Shown here one piece after another: positions 26,101-41,100 of a stretch of 64,000 bases of DNA (its first letter is position 1; the number at the start of each line of letters is the position of its first letter). A program made the position numbers and the translations under genes. A model generated the notes under the pieces. That model searched no databases, was not told where the DNA came from, and saw nothing but the letters and a program-made list of their open reading frames with translations. The stretch is from Protonemura montana (taxonomy: Eukaryota; Arthropoda; Insecta; Plecoptera; Nemouridae), in contig OX387604.1 in assembly GCA_947568835.1 (NCBI GenBank), positions 7,471,860-7,535,859 on the forward strand. Reading direction: 5' to 3'.

Positions 26101-29100
26101 TTTGATCCCTGAGACTTAAGGGCCCAGTGCCCTTTGTTTAGACCTATGTAACATGGCTTTTGGGCCCAAACGACGACCGTGCCAGCACTCCTTTGACTTG
26201 ACCTATGAAACCTGCTTGACCCTTTTCTTATGGGCTCGTCGCTGCCGTATGTCCAACGCTTTGTAGTTTTCAGTTACCTAAAGGTGTCTCGCCGCTCGTA
26301 AACTACTAAATGTCCGCTTTCTTCTTTAAACATCCTAAATCAACATTTTCTGAATATGTCGAAAGCTCATTATGTCTAGGATTAGCTGCGTATAGGCTAA
26401 TTGCCTTGGATGGTCATTGAAAATGTATGTGTGGCCATTGTAAATAATAAAATTAAAAGCAGTATAAAGGAAACAAAATCATAAAATAATGACCGCATTC
26501 AGAAGTCCTGAATTTAACGTACTGTGAACTTCTCAATGGAACACCGCCCATTCATGTTGCCAGTGAGACTCTTGTAATTTGGAAGCAGTTGTAATTTGCA
26601 TTCAGAATAGCTCCTCGTAATCGGAATAATTGAGCCATTTACACGCGTTCGTACAGCGAGCCGAAGTGCTAGATCCTGTTTGTGCCAATATTTTGTCCCC
26701 AAAGCGTCAGATACAATATAGCATAGTGACCTTTCATCCTGATGATCCTTTATCAAAGTTTCATCTCAAATCGTCTATACCAACGGCATGTTTAACATCA
26801 AAATAGTGGAGAGAAAACAGTAAGATTCGAGTAAAGATCGAAATATACAAAACAAACCGAAGGTAGGCCAATTTTCGTTTCTACCCCCGGTTTCTCTGAT
26901 ATCATTACATTTTTGTGCAATACCAAATACCAAATTTATTGTCTTGTATAACTTCATATGAAAACTAATACGCCTGAAGGAGGAGTTGGATACATTTTTT
27001 GGAAAATTTATGGACAGTTTACATGGGGACGAGGTTCCGGCTAGGCGCGGGCTTGGCAAAAACTGGACCATAATTCGTGTCGGCGACCGCCTGGTGAAAT
27101 CAAGTGTCAATTATGTCGCTCCTTAAAATTTGGTCTCTGTGGTCGACAGACGGTCTCTTCTGGGAGCTGCCGCGAAGAAGCGTATTCCTGCACGAAGCAC
27201 GCAATGGACCAAACTTATGCTACTCCCCTAGATGCAAAACCATACGCATTTAAGCGTTTCCATAACTGTTTAATATTTGAATTCAGGATGTTGTTTGTTG
27301 AAGGTGATTGTCAGATAATAGTCATGTTGCTTGCGGTGTAAACGTCCTCGGCAGACTTACAACTTAGAAGAAAGTATTTGAAGTCTGGTTTTGCCTGCTG
27401 TCGATGTTGCTTACTGCAGCGGCGAAATACTGATTAAACATCTGGTAGAACACCTGAGACTGGGGTCTTAAGAGCCAGCGCTTTTATGAATACTAATGTC
27501 CTAACAATTGCACATTATAATTTAAAGAAAAATGTTCGAAAACCAGATTATTTAAAAAACGGGCCAAACGTATTAACTCTTACAAGATGTTCAAAAAGTT
27601 GTAATTATAAATATAATTAAATTGAAAAACGTGAAATTACTGGGGCATAAAATGAAAATACAAGAGCACGTCGAAAAAAGTTATAGAAAGGCTTTTTTGG
27701 CCGAGAAGTTGTGTCAATGAGCGAGATAATAAATCTGCAGTGATACTTTGCTGGTTGCTGCTTATTCAGTGCTAGAGGGGCCAAAGTGTGCCATTTAAAT
27801 AACGATAAAAAATGCGAAAAACTTAAAAATTATAATGATCTTTAAATAATTATCTGACATACAAGGTCAAGTATTTCTCGATTTCTGATAGTAGAAAAAC
27901 TCAGCAAAACATGACACGGTTTAACTTCGAATCTGACCCACAGAGATCACGACTGAGTTTTAATTTGGAGGGAAAAAACCCACATAATTGCCGAGTGCAA
28001 AACAATCATATCGTTAGTAAAAAATAATGATATTATTAACACAGCACTGTATATATATTCGATAATAACTGCTTCGCTAAGTTACACTTTCATAAACAGC
28101 ATAGCCATACAATGGATCGTGAAAAACGAGTGCAGGAGGCAATTGCAATCATCAACATTAGTGTGTTACTGCTTTGGTTGATCTAATTCTTCGTTACTTG
28201 TGTCGGGCGTCTCCAACACAAGCATAAGATCTAGATCCAAGCTAGATAGAAGCAGTTGGCAATTGGCAGGTACCTAGGTGCAATGCTTCAACGGCACATG
28301 TCAACGACATCCCTGTTCCAGGTCTCCCGGCCCAGTGCCCATAACATAAACCACAAAACACTTACAGTAATTCTTCCAATTTTCATGCGTAATGAATTTC
28401 AGAACACACTTTATAACACTGCTCGATAGATTGCAATTATTATTAGAAAGTATTAAGAACATATTAACATAATTTTTTTAGAAGAGCTGTGTGCATTTTT
28501 TAGGACCGTGAATCTTCGTCTTTCATGCCGTTAATGTATGCACTGTGAGACGAACACAAATTTTGAGACGTACGTAGTTTGCGGTCGGCCAGGATCACAA
28601 CTACGCATATTAGTTTAAACAAATCCTACGCAGTTAGTTGCAATGCACTGATGCCGTATAGGTATTAACATAATTAGCACAATAAAACGGTGAAAGTGAC
28701 CGATTTCAGTGAAGAGACATCATCTCAAAACAAAAATTTACAAAAATTACCAAATCAACATGAACAAAATGCATGTATTCTTTGTACGACTACGAGCATA
28801 TTCGAGATCTCTTAAGTTGAATTGACGAAAACAGAAGACAATAGTTCGCAACGGTTGGCGCGGATTGTTTGTTCGCGTGCTTTCGCCTAGCGTAATGAGG
28901 GCGGTGGACGAAGTTCAGTGCTCATTGTTTCACCTTACGAGCAACGAGAGTCCTCAATGGCAAAACCTCCCAACCACCACTTCGCCCCACCATCTAATGT
29001 ATTTGCGAACAAAGTCAAACCGTCTCAATCTAATCACATCAGTACACTAAACTTTGGCCCATTGCGAATCGCGCGTCATTCCCGCTTGTCGATACGAAAT

Positions 29101-32100
29101 AGTCCAACACCGACAGTGCATAGTGCGTACATAGATGCGTATGGAAGTGACGCGTGATCGATCTCACATACTCTTGGAGACGCAAGCAAAGAAAGTTTGC
29201 TTCGTCTCGTGCATGTGAAGACAGGTAGAACTGTCTCACGTGGTTTGGCCCAAGTTAGGTATTAATCCAAACAAGATTCCTCGGATATCGTCCGTGGAGC
29301 GAGAAATGACAGCTTGTTCCTGTTTACCTTTTTGTGGTTCCAAAGGACGTTCACGCTGGGCTTTCCTCTCCTGAAGTCAGACTGATCTATAACGTCGTCG
29401 TGGATGAGGGAAGCTGAATGGATCATCTCGGAGATCATGGCTACTTGTCTTTGGGCAGCTAACAAACCACTGGAAGGAATAAGATGCCATTAGATCATTT
29501 GTCGACGAGGTGCATGACAAGCCAACAATAAACCGCGTTAGGGACTGACGATGGCTGACAAAAGTCAACACTCACCTATTTTCTCTGTACATGTGGTAGT
29601 TGATTGCTCTAGCCATTAGGATGGTAACCATAGGTCTTAACGCCTTTCCCTGGCCGTCGAAGTAATAAGTCGCGATCGTCTGAAGCTCCCGCTGGTTTGT
29701 GTTCCTGACCAGTTCCTGAAAGGAAAAACAAGGATAAGCGTTAGACAATGGCGATAGAGTGATAATCAAAGATGCGCCCCATCATTCCTCGCGAGATTGG
29801 TGCAAGGGTTTGGGAAAAGTAATATTGATACAGCTGTATTCAAGGAGTATCTAATCGTTCCTCACGGGAATACTGAAGGGTGCAAAGGATTGATTAAAAA
29901 CAATTATCAGTTAAGGTTGACAAGATTTGAGTCCAAACAATTCTCACGCGGCACTGACAAGGTAGGCAAAGGAGTGAATGAAACAACTGTCATTCGACGA
30001 TGAGTCCCGCTATTATTTTGAATGTCACGAGTCCTCCCAGACTAGTCTTGACGCGAAGAAAAGTGAAAGAATAGCAAAAAAGTCTCGTTTAATCGACGGG
30101 AGGCAAAGAGTTCGGCGAAAGGTTTGCTTCTTACATCCAATCAGAAGGCCGATCGAGATTACATCACGAAGCTTGACGAAGAGTTCGCGAACTCCTGCCA
30201 TGACTCTAATTAATGTATCTTTATATCTTTTTGTACATTCGGCGAACCTCTCACCGAAGCCTTCGTAGCCGTCGCTGTAAACGAGGCCTTAAAAGTGGAT
30301 TTCATTACCCCGGCTTACTGATGAATTGGATACATAATTAAAATTACAATCAGGTCCTGCTAAAGAACGTGTGGAACAATTAGTCATGCGATTGGCATAC
30401 AATTGACTAAAAGAACGAGATAATTAACATACTGCAGACACGTGCATTTGCGTGCAGTGTTGTAGAGTATGAGTACAAGAACCTATTGTAACTATCAAGT
30501 GTATTCGTGGGGACATTTACTATACTATGCTGTGAAGAGACTGCACAGATAATTGGTGGAGGCTAAACTCCAAAGAGCTAACTCCAATCAACACAATGAC
30601 TTGTGTTGCGGCTTGTGTCGTGAGTGAGGCTCTGATCTCTTGCGTAAGATGGTTGTGAATGAGATGGCCGGCCGGCCAGCCGTCTCTGGGGTATAGCCCC
30701 CTGTTCTTGGTTAACTTGCATTGTTAAGTAATTCTCTATAGAGTTGGCCTTTCACTGCAGCGAACTGCCCAGTGTCTTCAAGGCTACGCATAGGACAGTG
30801 GATTGTCTGCAGTCTGCAATCAAAGTTATATACTCTGATCTAAATCTTACTCCCTATAGATGAAATTTCCATTTCCAACGAAATGATTAGCAAAAAGTCA
30901 CTAGATCTGATAGATAGTCGTCGAGGTTATGTGAAAACAAGTAGGTATGGGTGTCTATTTTCTTGGTTGTGGCTTCTTGTCATAATGTTGCCTGACTTAT
31001 CAAGTTACGGACGAATCTGGGTGAAAATAGAGATAATTTCGTTTTTTTGGCATCTAGAAAGGCAATGATATTGTGTCAAGATGGTAGCAGTGAGCAAATT
31101 TGCAGACCAAATTTTTTCCAGCATCTTAAGCCTAGTCTGAGAGTGCACATTCATTTTCCGATCAAATTTCTCACCTTTATTGCTTACAGATCATCTTCAA
31201 GAGGCTACATAACCGTTTATATGTATCGCAATGCACCTGCTAGGAGAATTGGAACACCATCTGAAGATTGTCTACTCCTAGACTTAGTAAAAATGATACT
31301 TATATTGCAATTGATGATCGAGCATAAGTGATCTCTTTTGGAAAAGTGGAGGCAGATGGACCTTAGGTGGGCTCTCAACGGCACTTACCTACCTACTTCG
31401 TCCGTCCGTACAGAGCATCATACTCAAAATGTCCGTGACCTTATCTAATGAAAGTAACTAAGGGGTACAATGACTGTGCATTTTGCAAACATGACCCCAA
31501 TGTTTACAAAATGGCACGAATGTTTTCGAGAATTTTTTTTGGTTGAATCATTTATTTGGTAATGTTCACTCGTTAGCCGAAAGCATAAACGATTGCACTA
31601 ATACGTCCTAGCTTCTTATTTAATAATGATCGGTTTCATGGTCATTTCAGCACGAGGATTATCGTGAAATTAATATCATTGCAATTATGTCCAGTGGCCT
31701 AGTTGGTGAAAACATATGCCAATTCGGAAAGTACCAACACTAGCACTTTTATACCTGCAAGGAGCACTCGCAACATGTGCGCAATTACGAGGCGGTTCTA
31801 CCTGCAACCAGTTGTCTGGTCGGTCAATTACAGTATGTGGGCAAAGCCCAATTCCCGATCATACGAAAGTGAGGAAGAAAAGCCCAAACCTGCTATACAG
31901 TCTTATCACGATTTGATATCATGCTATCAGAACTTGACCTCATTTCGAGATCGGCTAGAGACATTTGAGCACAAAGCAGCCTAAATATTCAGGCATAGGG
32001 GGTCGCTGTACCGTATAACAACAATATTTTTGATGCGCGGAACCAAAAAGTATTAAATTTTCGTTCAGATCATGGATCATTCAAGGGGGTTTAAAATCCT

Positions 32101-35100
32101 CGTGCTACATGGTTTAGTTGGTGGTATTGGCCGGGTTGCTATTTTTTCTAGATTTGCCTTCATAGGGATGCAGTATCTACTCTCTGGTCTCTACCCTCAA
32201 CAAGTAATAAGATTCGAACCTCGGGAAGGTCCACAAAAAGTTGAAGTGATAATCGTTATCAGGCAAGAGTGCTATGAAAATGAGCTACTGTAATATCGAA
32301 GCTACAACTAAGTGTATTACACAATCGTTCTGACTTACAATAAGCTGTAACCGTAACTAATATAAAAAACGAATTTAATTAGTTTCGTCATTATTGCCTT
32401 GTTGAAGCGTTAACTACCAGATAAGAACCGCTTCTTGAATTGCTTTCAAACAATTGCATTCTCTTACGGAAATTACAATTTTAGGGCAACTCAACTAACG
32501 GGTTGGTCATCTAAATCTATCCCATTCACTTTTGTGTAATTGCCCATTAAATAGACAAACATGTGCGCAGCCCGCAGGATAATAGGCATCTAACTATTTG
32601 CACACATCGTTTGAACGGACATTGCGACGCGCCTGTGGATTACCGATATGATCAACCTGAGCAATTTAAGATTTCGCGTAGTAATGTGCAAACTCTTCCT
32701 CATTGCTCAGAGATGATTAGCCAACGCGTAATATGAAATATAGTTTATTGGTGTAAATTGGTTATAATATTGTTGCGTGTATCCATAGGTTTGAACTTAA
32801 GCACAATGGGCCTTCAAAAAACCAGATAGAATTACAACAGAAAATGCAACAAAAACGACGTCATATCGCAATTCGGTGAAAGGAATTTTATAGGCTGATT
32901 TCATAATAATTTTGGTGTCCAATGATATGCACGTTACAGCAGATAAAGGCGAAAAGCTCAGATATGGGAAAATCTAACAGCGTCCACGGTCGTGGATCGA
33001 AGAACATAGAGCAAGCGTGGCCCTCGCAACATAATGCGCTAAATACAATGACGAATTTCCAACATCTTGACGCGAAGAAATGAAAGCGACATGAGCAATG
33101 CTAATCTTATTATTTTCGTGGACTCAGGGAGAAATTAAGAAGGCCAAAAATGATAACTCATTGTTTGTTCTAATCGTGTACTTAGATCGACTCATTACCA
33201 TTGTATATGTGTAAGTAGCGACAAGCGACCTGCTAATGGTAACACAGCGGAAAATAGCAAAGAAAATCCTTCGACGAGTTAAAACAATAATGTTGGTTGG
33301 TGCGAAGAGATGGCGGTTTGGGGGGGGGGAATGAGAATTAGCCTACATATTTTGCCTGAGGACGACATGTTTAGAACTTTATTTTGAAGACTATATATCT
33401 CTTCTCGTATAGTTACGAAGTTACGAGTTACATTTCACTTGCTTTTACAAGAAACGTAAGAAAAGTAGCTGAAGCATTCACGGAATGCTTGCTGAAGCAG
33501 CTCACAGAAAAAGCACAGTTAAAATTGCTTCCTTAAAGCTTTTTCAAAGACTACTTTTAAGAACCAGCTTAAAGTCTGCGTAAAGCCTGCTTCAAACCTG
33601 CGTAAAACCTGCGTGAAGCAAGTTTCTTCGCATGCACGCGCCGACTCTTCCGTTTGGCTTGTCCAAAGACGCGACCTTTGGAAACGCAGTCATACCAGTA
33701 TCTAGCCTCGAGGTCATCCAAATAACTTCTTCCCCTTTTGGCAACTGCCCTAAACCTTTGTGTCTCTTTCCTCTTATCCACGCTATTTGCTTAATCTAAA
33801 TGCTGTGCACAAGACGGGACGACTGGCACGAAGCAATATTTTATGCAAAAACCTGGGTAAATTCCGCCGTCAGCCTTGCCCAGGGTTGGCTAGGATACAT
33901 TTCTATGCATGATTCCTTCTTGAACGTTTTAAATGCTTTAAGTAAAATATGTTTAATGGTTAAAAGTGTTGGCAACATCTTGATGGTCTTGAAGTTGCGT
34001 GCTGTGAATGCTGTGCATCATTTGCAGAAAGCAATGTAAAGGTCTGCTAAAAGATAATTCTTTGAATCAAAAAGGTGGCACACACGTTTTAATTATTATA
34101 AACCAGAGAGTAAAGGAATTGAGTACATCCGAGCACAAACTGAGCTATTTAATTTTCAGATTTTGCTATTCAATTACTTTTGAAATGTGTACTTGATATT
34201 TTTATTACCTACATGTGCATCAAATTCCATATCTTGGTTGCCTTTCAAAGAATTGCTTCGAGAAACGTTAAAGTAAAATCCTTCTAAACTATGCCAATGA
34301 CTTTAAGACAATTAAAAAGACAACTGATATCAATCATGGAATCTTACATTTCGTCACTGAAAATGTTCGTCTCATTGTTAACTAGATACCCAAGACTTCA
34401 GCGACTAATTAAAAAACAACCACGTAACTAGACACGCTAACTACATTATGTAATGATAAGTGGGTCTCTTCTGGCGAAGATTACATGTCGAGACACTTGG
34501 ATTAATTTTATCAATCTCTGCACTACATCGAAATCAACTAGATATGTTAGGGGTGACTTCACAAAGGGAAACCGTAAATCCTTATTCAAATTGTGTTTTC
34601 ACTGCTTGCTCTTTGTAGTTGTTGTCCACCCAAGCATTGAACTCTCCGTATTGAATGCGCGATGCTATTCGGGTTTAGTGAGAGAATACACTTTTCCTGC
34701 AGAGGAGCCACCGGTCGTTTCGGGGTGACATGCGGGCCAACTGTCATTTAAAAAAAAACACACTAAAAAATAATCTCCGCTGATATTCACTAATTTCATT
34801 GTGCTCGAAATGTTTTCTCGTGCCAAAATGTTTTGTTTTTCGAACTTTTGTAAGATTTGTTTCTACCAATTACAAACCTTGTGAGATCCTTAGTAGATAT
34901 AATCAAGTATTTTGAAATCCTGCCACTGAAATCGTAGCTGAAAATTTCATTCATGCGTTGGTAGTAACGCTGGAGGGCAGTCCTTGAGCTGGTATCTTCT
35001 CTCAAGAGCTAGACTGTATTCGGATGTCGCGAGCGTTACTGAATACCACTCGCTTTTACCCCACAATAATTTCATGTGACAAAAGATTACCGTGGCAATT

Positions 35101-38100
35101 AGCAGGGTGTGTAAATAAATTTTAGCCCATTCCCAACAGCAGTGAGTCAACGTCTAAAATAAAGCCTCTCTTATTCGATCAAATGAAGGAATTAAATAAA
35201 GAAGATACAAGTCTCGGAAAAAAAATTTGATATTTTCTTCTATCGAACAAAATCTATCATAACGCCACTAAACGACGACGACAGAAACTTACGTCTCGTA
35301 TATCGTCGTAGACATCCTTGAGATCGTCTTCCAGGAGTCGGTAAGGATCAACTTCTTGCTGTATGGGCAGTGAGCCAGGATGCTGTGTCCTCATCGAGCT
35401 GTACCATTGATGACGATCGCTGCTGCCCAGACCTCTGTGCGCACTGCTGGCGTCATTCTGTAACAGATAGAACATATATATGTTTGTATATTATAGATCA
35501 AATGAAACTCGATTTAGCGCTTAACTAGATTTTGATCAAACAGAAGATGGGGACATATTTGTGGGGGTGAACACGTATGGTAAAAACGTATGGCAACTGT
35601 GTGGTACTGGTATTGTAAACGCATGGTAACGTAAAAAAAAACGAATGTGAAAATGAATAACGGGAAAATGCGGAAGACTGGATATTGAGTAGATATCCAT
35701 CTGATGTAGGTATCATGGGTCAGGGGTCAAAGAGAGGACTAGGCGCCAGCAAAACATGTAACACAACTGGTGCGTCGTTTGTCTCTACCAAAATGTGAGA
35801 GTGAACGGCTATGCAATGTTTGTCAGCCAACAAAGCTGCCTTTCAGCATTTAAAAAAAAGACTCCATTTACCAATAAGACTTAATTGACAAGCAAATATG
35901 AGTTTATGTGTGCGAGTCCGTAGTAAAACATGTTGGTAAAAGCGCTAGTTTGGGTACTCGGTATCGAGACATGCGGTCTGCGTCCTGCAGGAGGAAGGAT
36001 ACGCAGTTGTGTGAAAAGTGAGCTAGAGTGGGTGAGTGTCTGGGAACTTTGGCAGAAAAGGACCAAGATAGGACGCGATGGGGCACGATAGGGCGCAAAG
36101 GGGCAAGGAAGGATGCGGTGGTGCAAGGTAGAGTGAATGGGAAAAAAAATAGGGCGCGATAGAGCGCGATGGGGTAGGGCGTCATATTTCATCTAATAAA
36201 TTATTAGTGCAATTTCGCAAACGTTAGTAAAATATTCGTCGTAACTCAGATGTGTTCTGCTATTTACTCCGACTTACACTCACTTTTAATTAACCACCAA
36301 TAAAAACTCGTTCATAACTCAACTAAAATTGCATTCACGAAGCCTTAGTAATAGTATATGGTGATTAGTTTCGACAGGATGGGGAAAATTTCAAAAATAA
36401 CGATCTTAATGGCCTTGAAACTCTCACAAACTTGACACAAATTCAACTTTAGTAGGGACAAAAAATTGGACATTCGACGTTTTCTTTGCTAACTGTTTGA
36501 TAGACTATTTGCTTCAAATTTCGACACAAAATAATACCCCAGGTCCCAAAAAAAAACTTAAAAATCCAATTGTGACCCGGGTCAAAGCCTGTATGCTAGT
36601 GATTAGGAATCTGACCACCAGAAGCCCTAGTGGATTTGAGAACTTAAATCAATACAAAAAAATTAATTGAAAAAATGCTTGTCTTAAATATTGTGTAAAA
36701 ATTTTCGGGCTAGTGCATCAAGAGTAGGCACTCTGTGACGACTGGCATGGGCATCGCGTGGACATCAGAAAGCACCAAGTGCGTGAGACCGCGTGGAATG
36801 TGAAAGTGCTGGTGATTACTAATTTATACGTAGGTACTCGTCGCTGGTCGAACGGTGACGACGGTGTTACTGCGGCAATAAAACGGCACAGGCTGCGCGA
36901 TACTGAGTATTGGTATTCGGCACCAAACATGGGTCTTCTAGGTCGGGTAGACATGTATATGATGTGTTGCGTGACCGAGCGATTTAAAGTTCAAATGGAA
37001 CGTGTTGTCGAAAATTTTGACGAACAGATTTTACCAAGAGCTCAAGTTGTAAAAGAAATTTGAGAAATTCAATGTATTCTGATGGAAAAGTATAGAATTT
37101 GATTGAAAAGTAAGTGGGTGTAAGCTACTGGCTCATCAACTATGGCATATGATTGGTATGACTGTTTTACATTACCAGCTCATGTCTTGCTTTGATTCGT
37201 TCCATATCTCGTCTAAAGGTCTTAGGACCGATTTGGTATCAGAAGTAAATATGTGTTTAATTTGTTTACTCGTTACAAATCAATCTTGCTGATATGAAAT
37301 GAAATGAAGTGAACAAGTAAAAGCAAAGGTAACGTAACTTTGCATTGCGTACCAATATAGATATTGCCATGTGTATAATATTCTGAATATAATTTTTTGA
37401 ACAAATTCATTTTCTTCACCGGAAATTATTAAATAAGAGGATGCACCGAAGTTGTTTGTTGAAAAGTATAGAATATATATTGACACAGTTTCCGAAACAG
37501 GAAAATTTATGAAAAATAGGCAATTAAAGCCAGCTATATGAAAACAATTACTTAAATAAAGTGTACCTACAATGTGAATTATTTACTTGGCCACGGGGTA
37601 AACCCACAAAATATTTGATTGCTTGATATCTCGTCCCTTTCTACGAAACATTAATTTGCGGTTATGCCGAAAATGGTACCGATAACGCAACCCTACAACG
37701 ATGAATCGATTTCGTAAGGACCTGTTACTTGCGTCTGCTTCTAATACCACGTGCTCGAAGTCAAGATGTTAATTTGCAGCATTTGCTCAGCATTGCTTAT
37801 TGGTTCACGATTCACGCTATTCGATATACTATTTCACAAAATCATATGGTTACCTTTCCGTTACGAAATCAGCATGGTTCGTTCTTATCACTCACCACAA
37901 TATTTTATACGCTTACTATCCTTAACCCAATATAGTAATTTCAGTAAAGGAACCGCTATTAAAAATGGCGGATACCACAGAATTTTAGCAACATTAAAAC
38001 ATAAGAGGTCATGGGTTAATGTTACATGTAGGCTGAAGGATCGGCAATTCTTAGAAATGGTTATAATCCTGAAGATATTATACAAAAATGTGAACTTATT

Positions 38101-41100
38101 ACATAAGAAACACATCGATAAAAAATAGAAAAAAATCATTTTAATTGTTACAAAAATTTTTGCAATATCAAAATGGAATGCAATTGTTGGTTAGGCGTCG
38201 TAGCAGCTCTCAAGTCGGTCAAAGTTACAAGAGAAAGTTGGTCCAACAATTTCTCAAAAGTTGTTAAAAAAAATTAATCAATATACATGTATTAGGCTAC
38301 TTGAATATAAACGAATACACATGTCAAGTCAAATGCGACATCTTTGAGTGACAAGACTCAAATTAATAACTAACTCGTTCGATTCCAATGTCAAACTTTT
38401 AAAATAGTCATCGTCTAAATTTTCATTAATCGCACCCATTTTCTTACGAAACGTAAAAAACGATGTGTTGGTAAATCGAGAAGTTTTACCACCGAAGATG
38501 TTCGAATTGTTACATGAGCACGTCTCCGAAAAGATTGTGGGCGTGCACGTTGCCTACAGAGACTCTTTTAATATCCAAAACCAGAATTCGAGACGGATCA
38601 GATTGCTACGGGGTAGAATAAAAGTCTCCTTTCACTCACTTAAAGAAACCTTGGCCGCTGTCTTCGATCGGGATGAATATTGAACTTATTATAAAAGGTA
38701 AACAAAAGTGTTTGAACATTTTTTCAAATGGGTGGATCTCGACGAAAAGCGCATTGAACAGGTGAAAGAAATGTTCTAGTATGTTTCGGCCTGATTACGG
38801 AAAATAAAGTTTATGGCAGGATCACTAAATCGGGCACGCGAATCTGCGGAGCAAGCAACTTTTATGCGACTATCAAACGAGTCTAAGAAAGTGATGCCCA
38901 TCCTACCGTTGCTAATTTGACTCATAATCATGTATCAATAAAATATAACTTACGACCATCATTATGCCTAGAATGTATGAGCTGTGTTAGGAAGAACAAA
39001 ATCCAAATTAATTATAAACTTTGATAACGTCGGGCTAGAATTACGGTATCAAGCGGGAGCAAAATGTCAATTAAAATTGATTCAGACTTCACAAACTTAT
39101 GAAAGGTGTGTGTAATGAGTCACATGTGTATGTATCATAGTGAAATGAACTTTTGGGGCAATTTAAATGCTATGCCAGAGTTTCCCCCCTGAATGTGTAG
39201 GTTAGGAACTGCTAAGAATTCCATTGAAGACATCCTGACGATTTGGGTAAGGTGGGTTGGTATAGGTAATCGCAGCGTCACATACCAAACAACTCCTTAT
39301 CTACTCTCTCTCTCTCTCTCTCAATCTCTCAGCTCTCTTACTAACCTATGTTATGCATGGCACCTCACGCATTCCAGTGACACAAATGTAATAAGTTGCA
39401 CCCTGTATGTTCTTTTCATCCCCCATATGTTCGCTGTCGGGCTTTTTATAGATTTCTTAAAATGCATATTCAGAACATATTCAAGACGGGAATCGGCCAC
39501 CAGTGGTCATTGTAATTAGCTGAAAGCCAGATAAGACATAAATAATTGGGAATGTCTTAAAAATCCGGGCACCTGGTCATCTGGGCAATGGTCAATGCCA
39601 TTCAAATTTAAAGCATGATTTAAAAACAAAACCCATGTATCGAGTACCTCTCAACTAGGTTTACAAGGAAAATAAACGTTTTTATTATTAACGATATCGC
39701 ATTACATTATTTTGACAATTATTCGGATTTCAGTTTTGCGCAACATTGATAAGATGAGAATTCCTCCATTCTCTAACTTTCTCTCGCCATGAGGGAGGGG
39801 AGGGCGGGGGGACTGGGCAAGGAAAGTCGTCTGCCTTAGCTGCGGCCTACTTGGCCCATACGGATGAGCCGACAGTGAGAAAGGGAAGAAATCAAGGTCA
39901 CACTCTCTACCATACGGATACCACCTTGAACGTGAGCGCATTCATTAATAACATTTCATTGATTCGCATTTTGGTTTAATTACCGTGGTTATGCATAACA
40001 GCGGATGAACCGTTTGGGAAGTAGGCGGATTAAGAATGCCAAAACTTTAGCTAGGGGTGTCATTATGATTGGGAATTGGTAGGCGTAATCAACAATTTTT
40101 AAATGAAAATTACGTTGAAAAAAGTAGGGCTGTGTTTAACATAATATGCCAAAGGAAAGCGTTGCTTCATTTTAAAACAAGTTTTTATAGAAAACCTAGA
40201 AAGTATTTCAATGAACATAGATAGTCATACACAAATATTATGTGTTGAGGGAATATATAGAATTTTATTTTCAATTTGTAATAAAATAGCGCAACGTAAT
40301 AACTTGATATTTGGGCATTGTGAGAAAACGTTACATTTCAAATCTCGTTCCAATACGCTATGCACGTGCGCCGTGACGTAATGCAATGAGCAGACGACGC
40401 ATCATGATCAGCTGTCACATTGAGGATTCAATAAGAATTCAGAAGGCTTTTCTTGGTTTACAAGTAGACATATAGCATATTCCGACAAGCTATGATATTT
40501 TTTAGAAGAGTTTACGAACCCAAATCACAAATGTCAAAGTGACTACCAAGCGTTGAGGTTATAAATCATATGTTCGCCGTCGTCTGCTAGTAAACGCTCG
40601 TTACAGGGCCGACAAGGAAAAGAAATTAAACAAAATATTGAAATTACGTTTTACTTAACCTTTATACTTCGCGTATGAGAATAATTTTGTCCGAATGTCA
40701 AACTAGAGAGCAACCTACCTACTCTGACATATGAAAACAGCACAGAAAATCAAGAATATCGAATATTCGTACGTCATTTTGCCTGACATGTGCGAATTAA
40801 ATTCAGGAACTCGCCCCCTTGTCGCAATTGCTATCGATTTTGAAACGTTTTTGCATTGCTAGGGAACTCTGCCAAAAGACCCAAATTTGCATTGAAATTC
40901 GCTCTCTGACATGTTGATCAAATTGAAGCACAAATAGGCGCAGAATGTAGAATATTTGGCTTACCTGGCAGCTTTGCACTAAGCTCCTTGTAAATGGCTG
41001 AACTCCAAATTGTCTTATTTTCACATACGAAGACGTTCTCCTTCTAATATTTTGAGTTGTGTTGTGTCCAATCTGGCACAATTTCTCGACACGAGCACAA

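Larger units (their letters stand above)
20153..29327. other. PDSS1 intron 4, 9.2 kb
   Basis: No PDSS1 coding sequence is missing here: the flanking exons join in phase with conserved residues on both sides. Contents I can name are a 19-bp minisatellite (24.98-25.27 kb), an AT dinucleotide run near 21170-21200, and a coding-like patch on the minus strand at 22129-22317. The remainder shows nothing I can support. Confidence 0.6.
35458..40964. other. PDSS1 intron 1, 5.5 kb
   Basis: No gene supported. It contains a purine-rich stretch with a degenerate gggcgcgatag-type repeat (about 36060-36182) and a CT dinucleotide run near 39303-39322. Open frames of up to 125 codons (for example 37751-38128) have no coding signature that I can see. 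Confidence 0.5.

Noticed and set aside
30600-32293. Several 60-95 codon plus frames in PDSS1 intron 2
   Set aside because: No motifs, no splice linkage and no repeat of known coding elements.
36758-37063. 101-codon plus frame with mixed composition
   Set aside because: No natural ATG context, no domain, and a competing minus frame over part of it. Not enough to call a gene.
37751-38128. 125-codon plus frame in PDSS1 intron 1
   Set aside because: Composition typical of chance frames (Ile, Lys, Leu, His); another chance frame overlaps it on the opposite strand.
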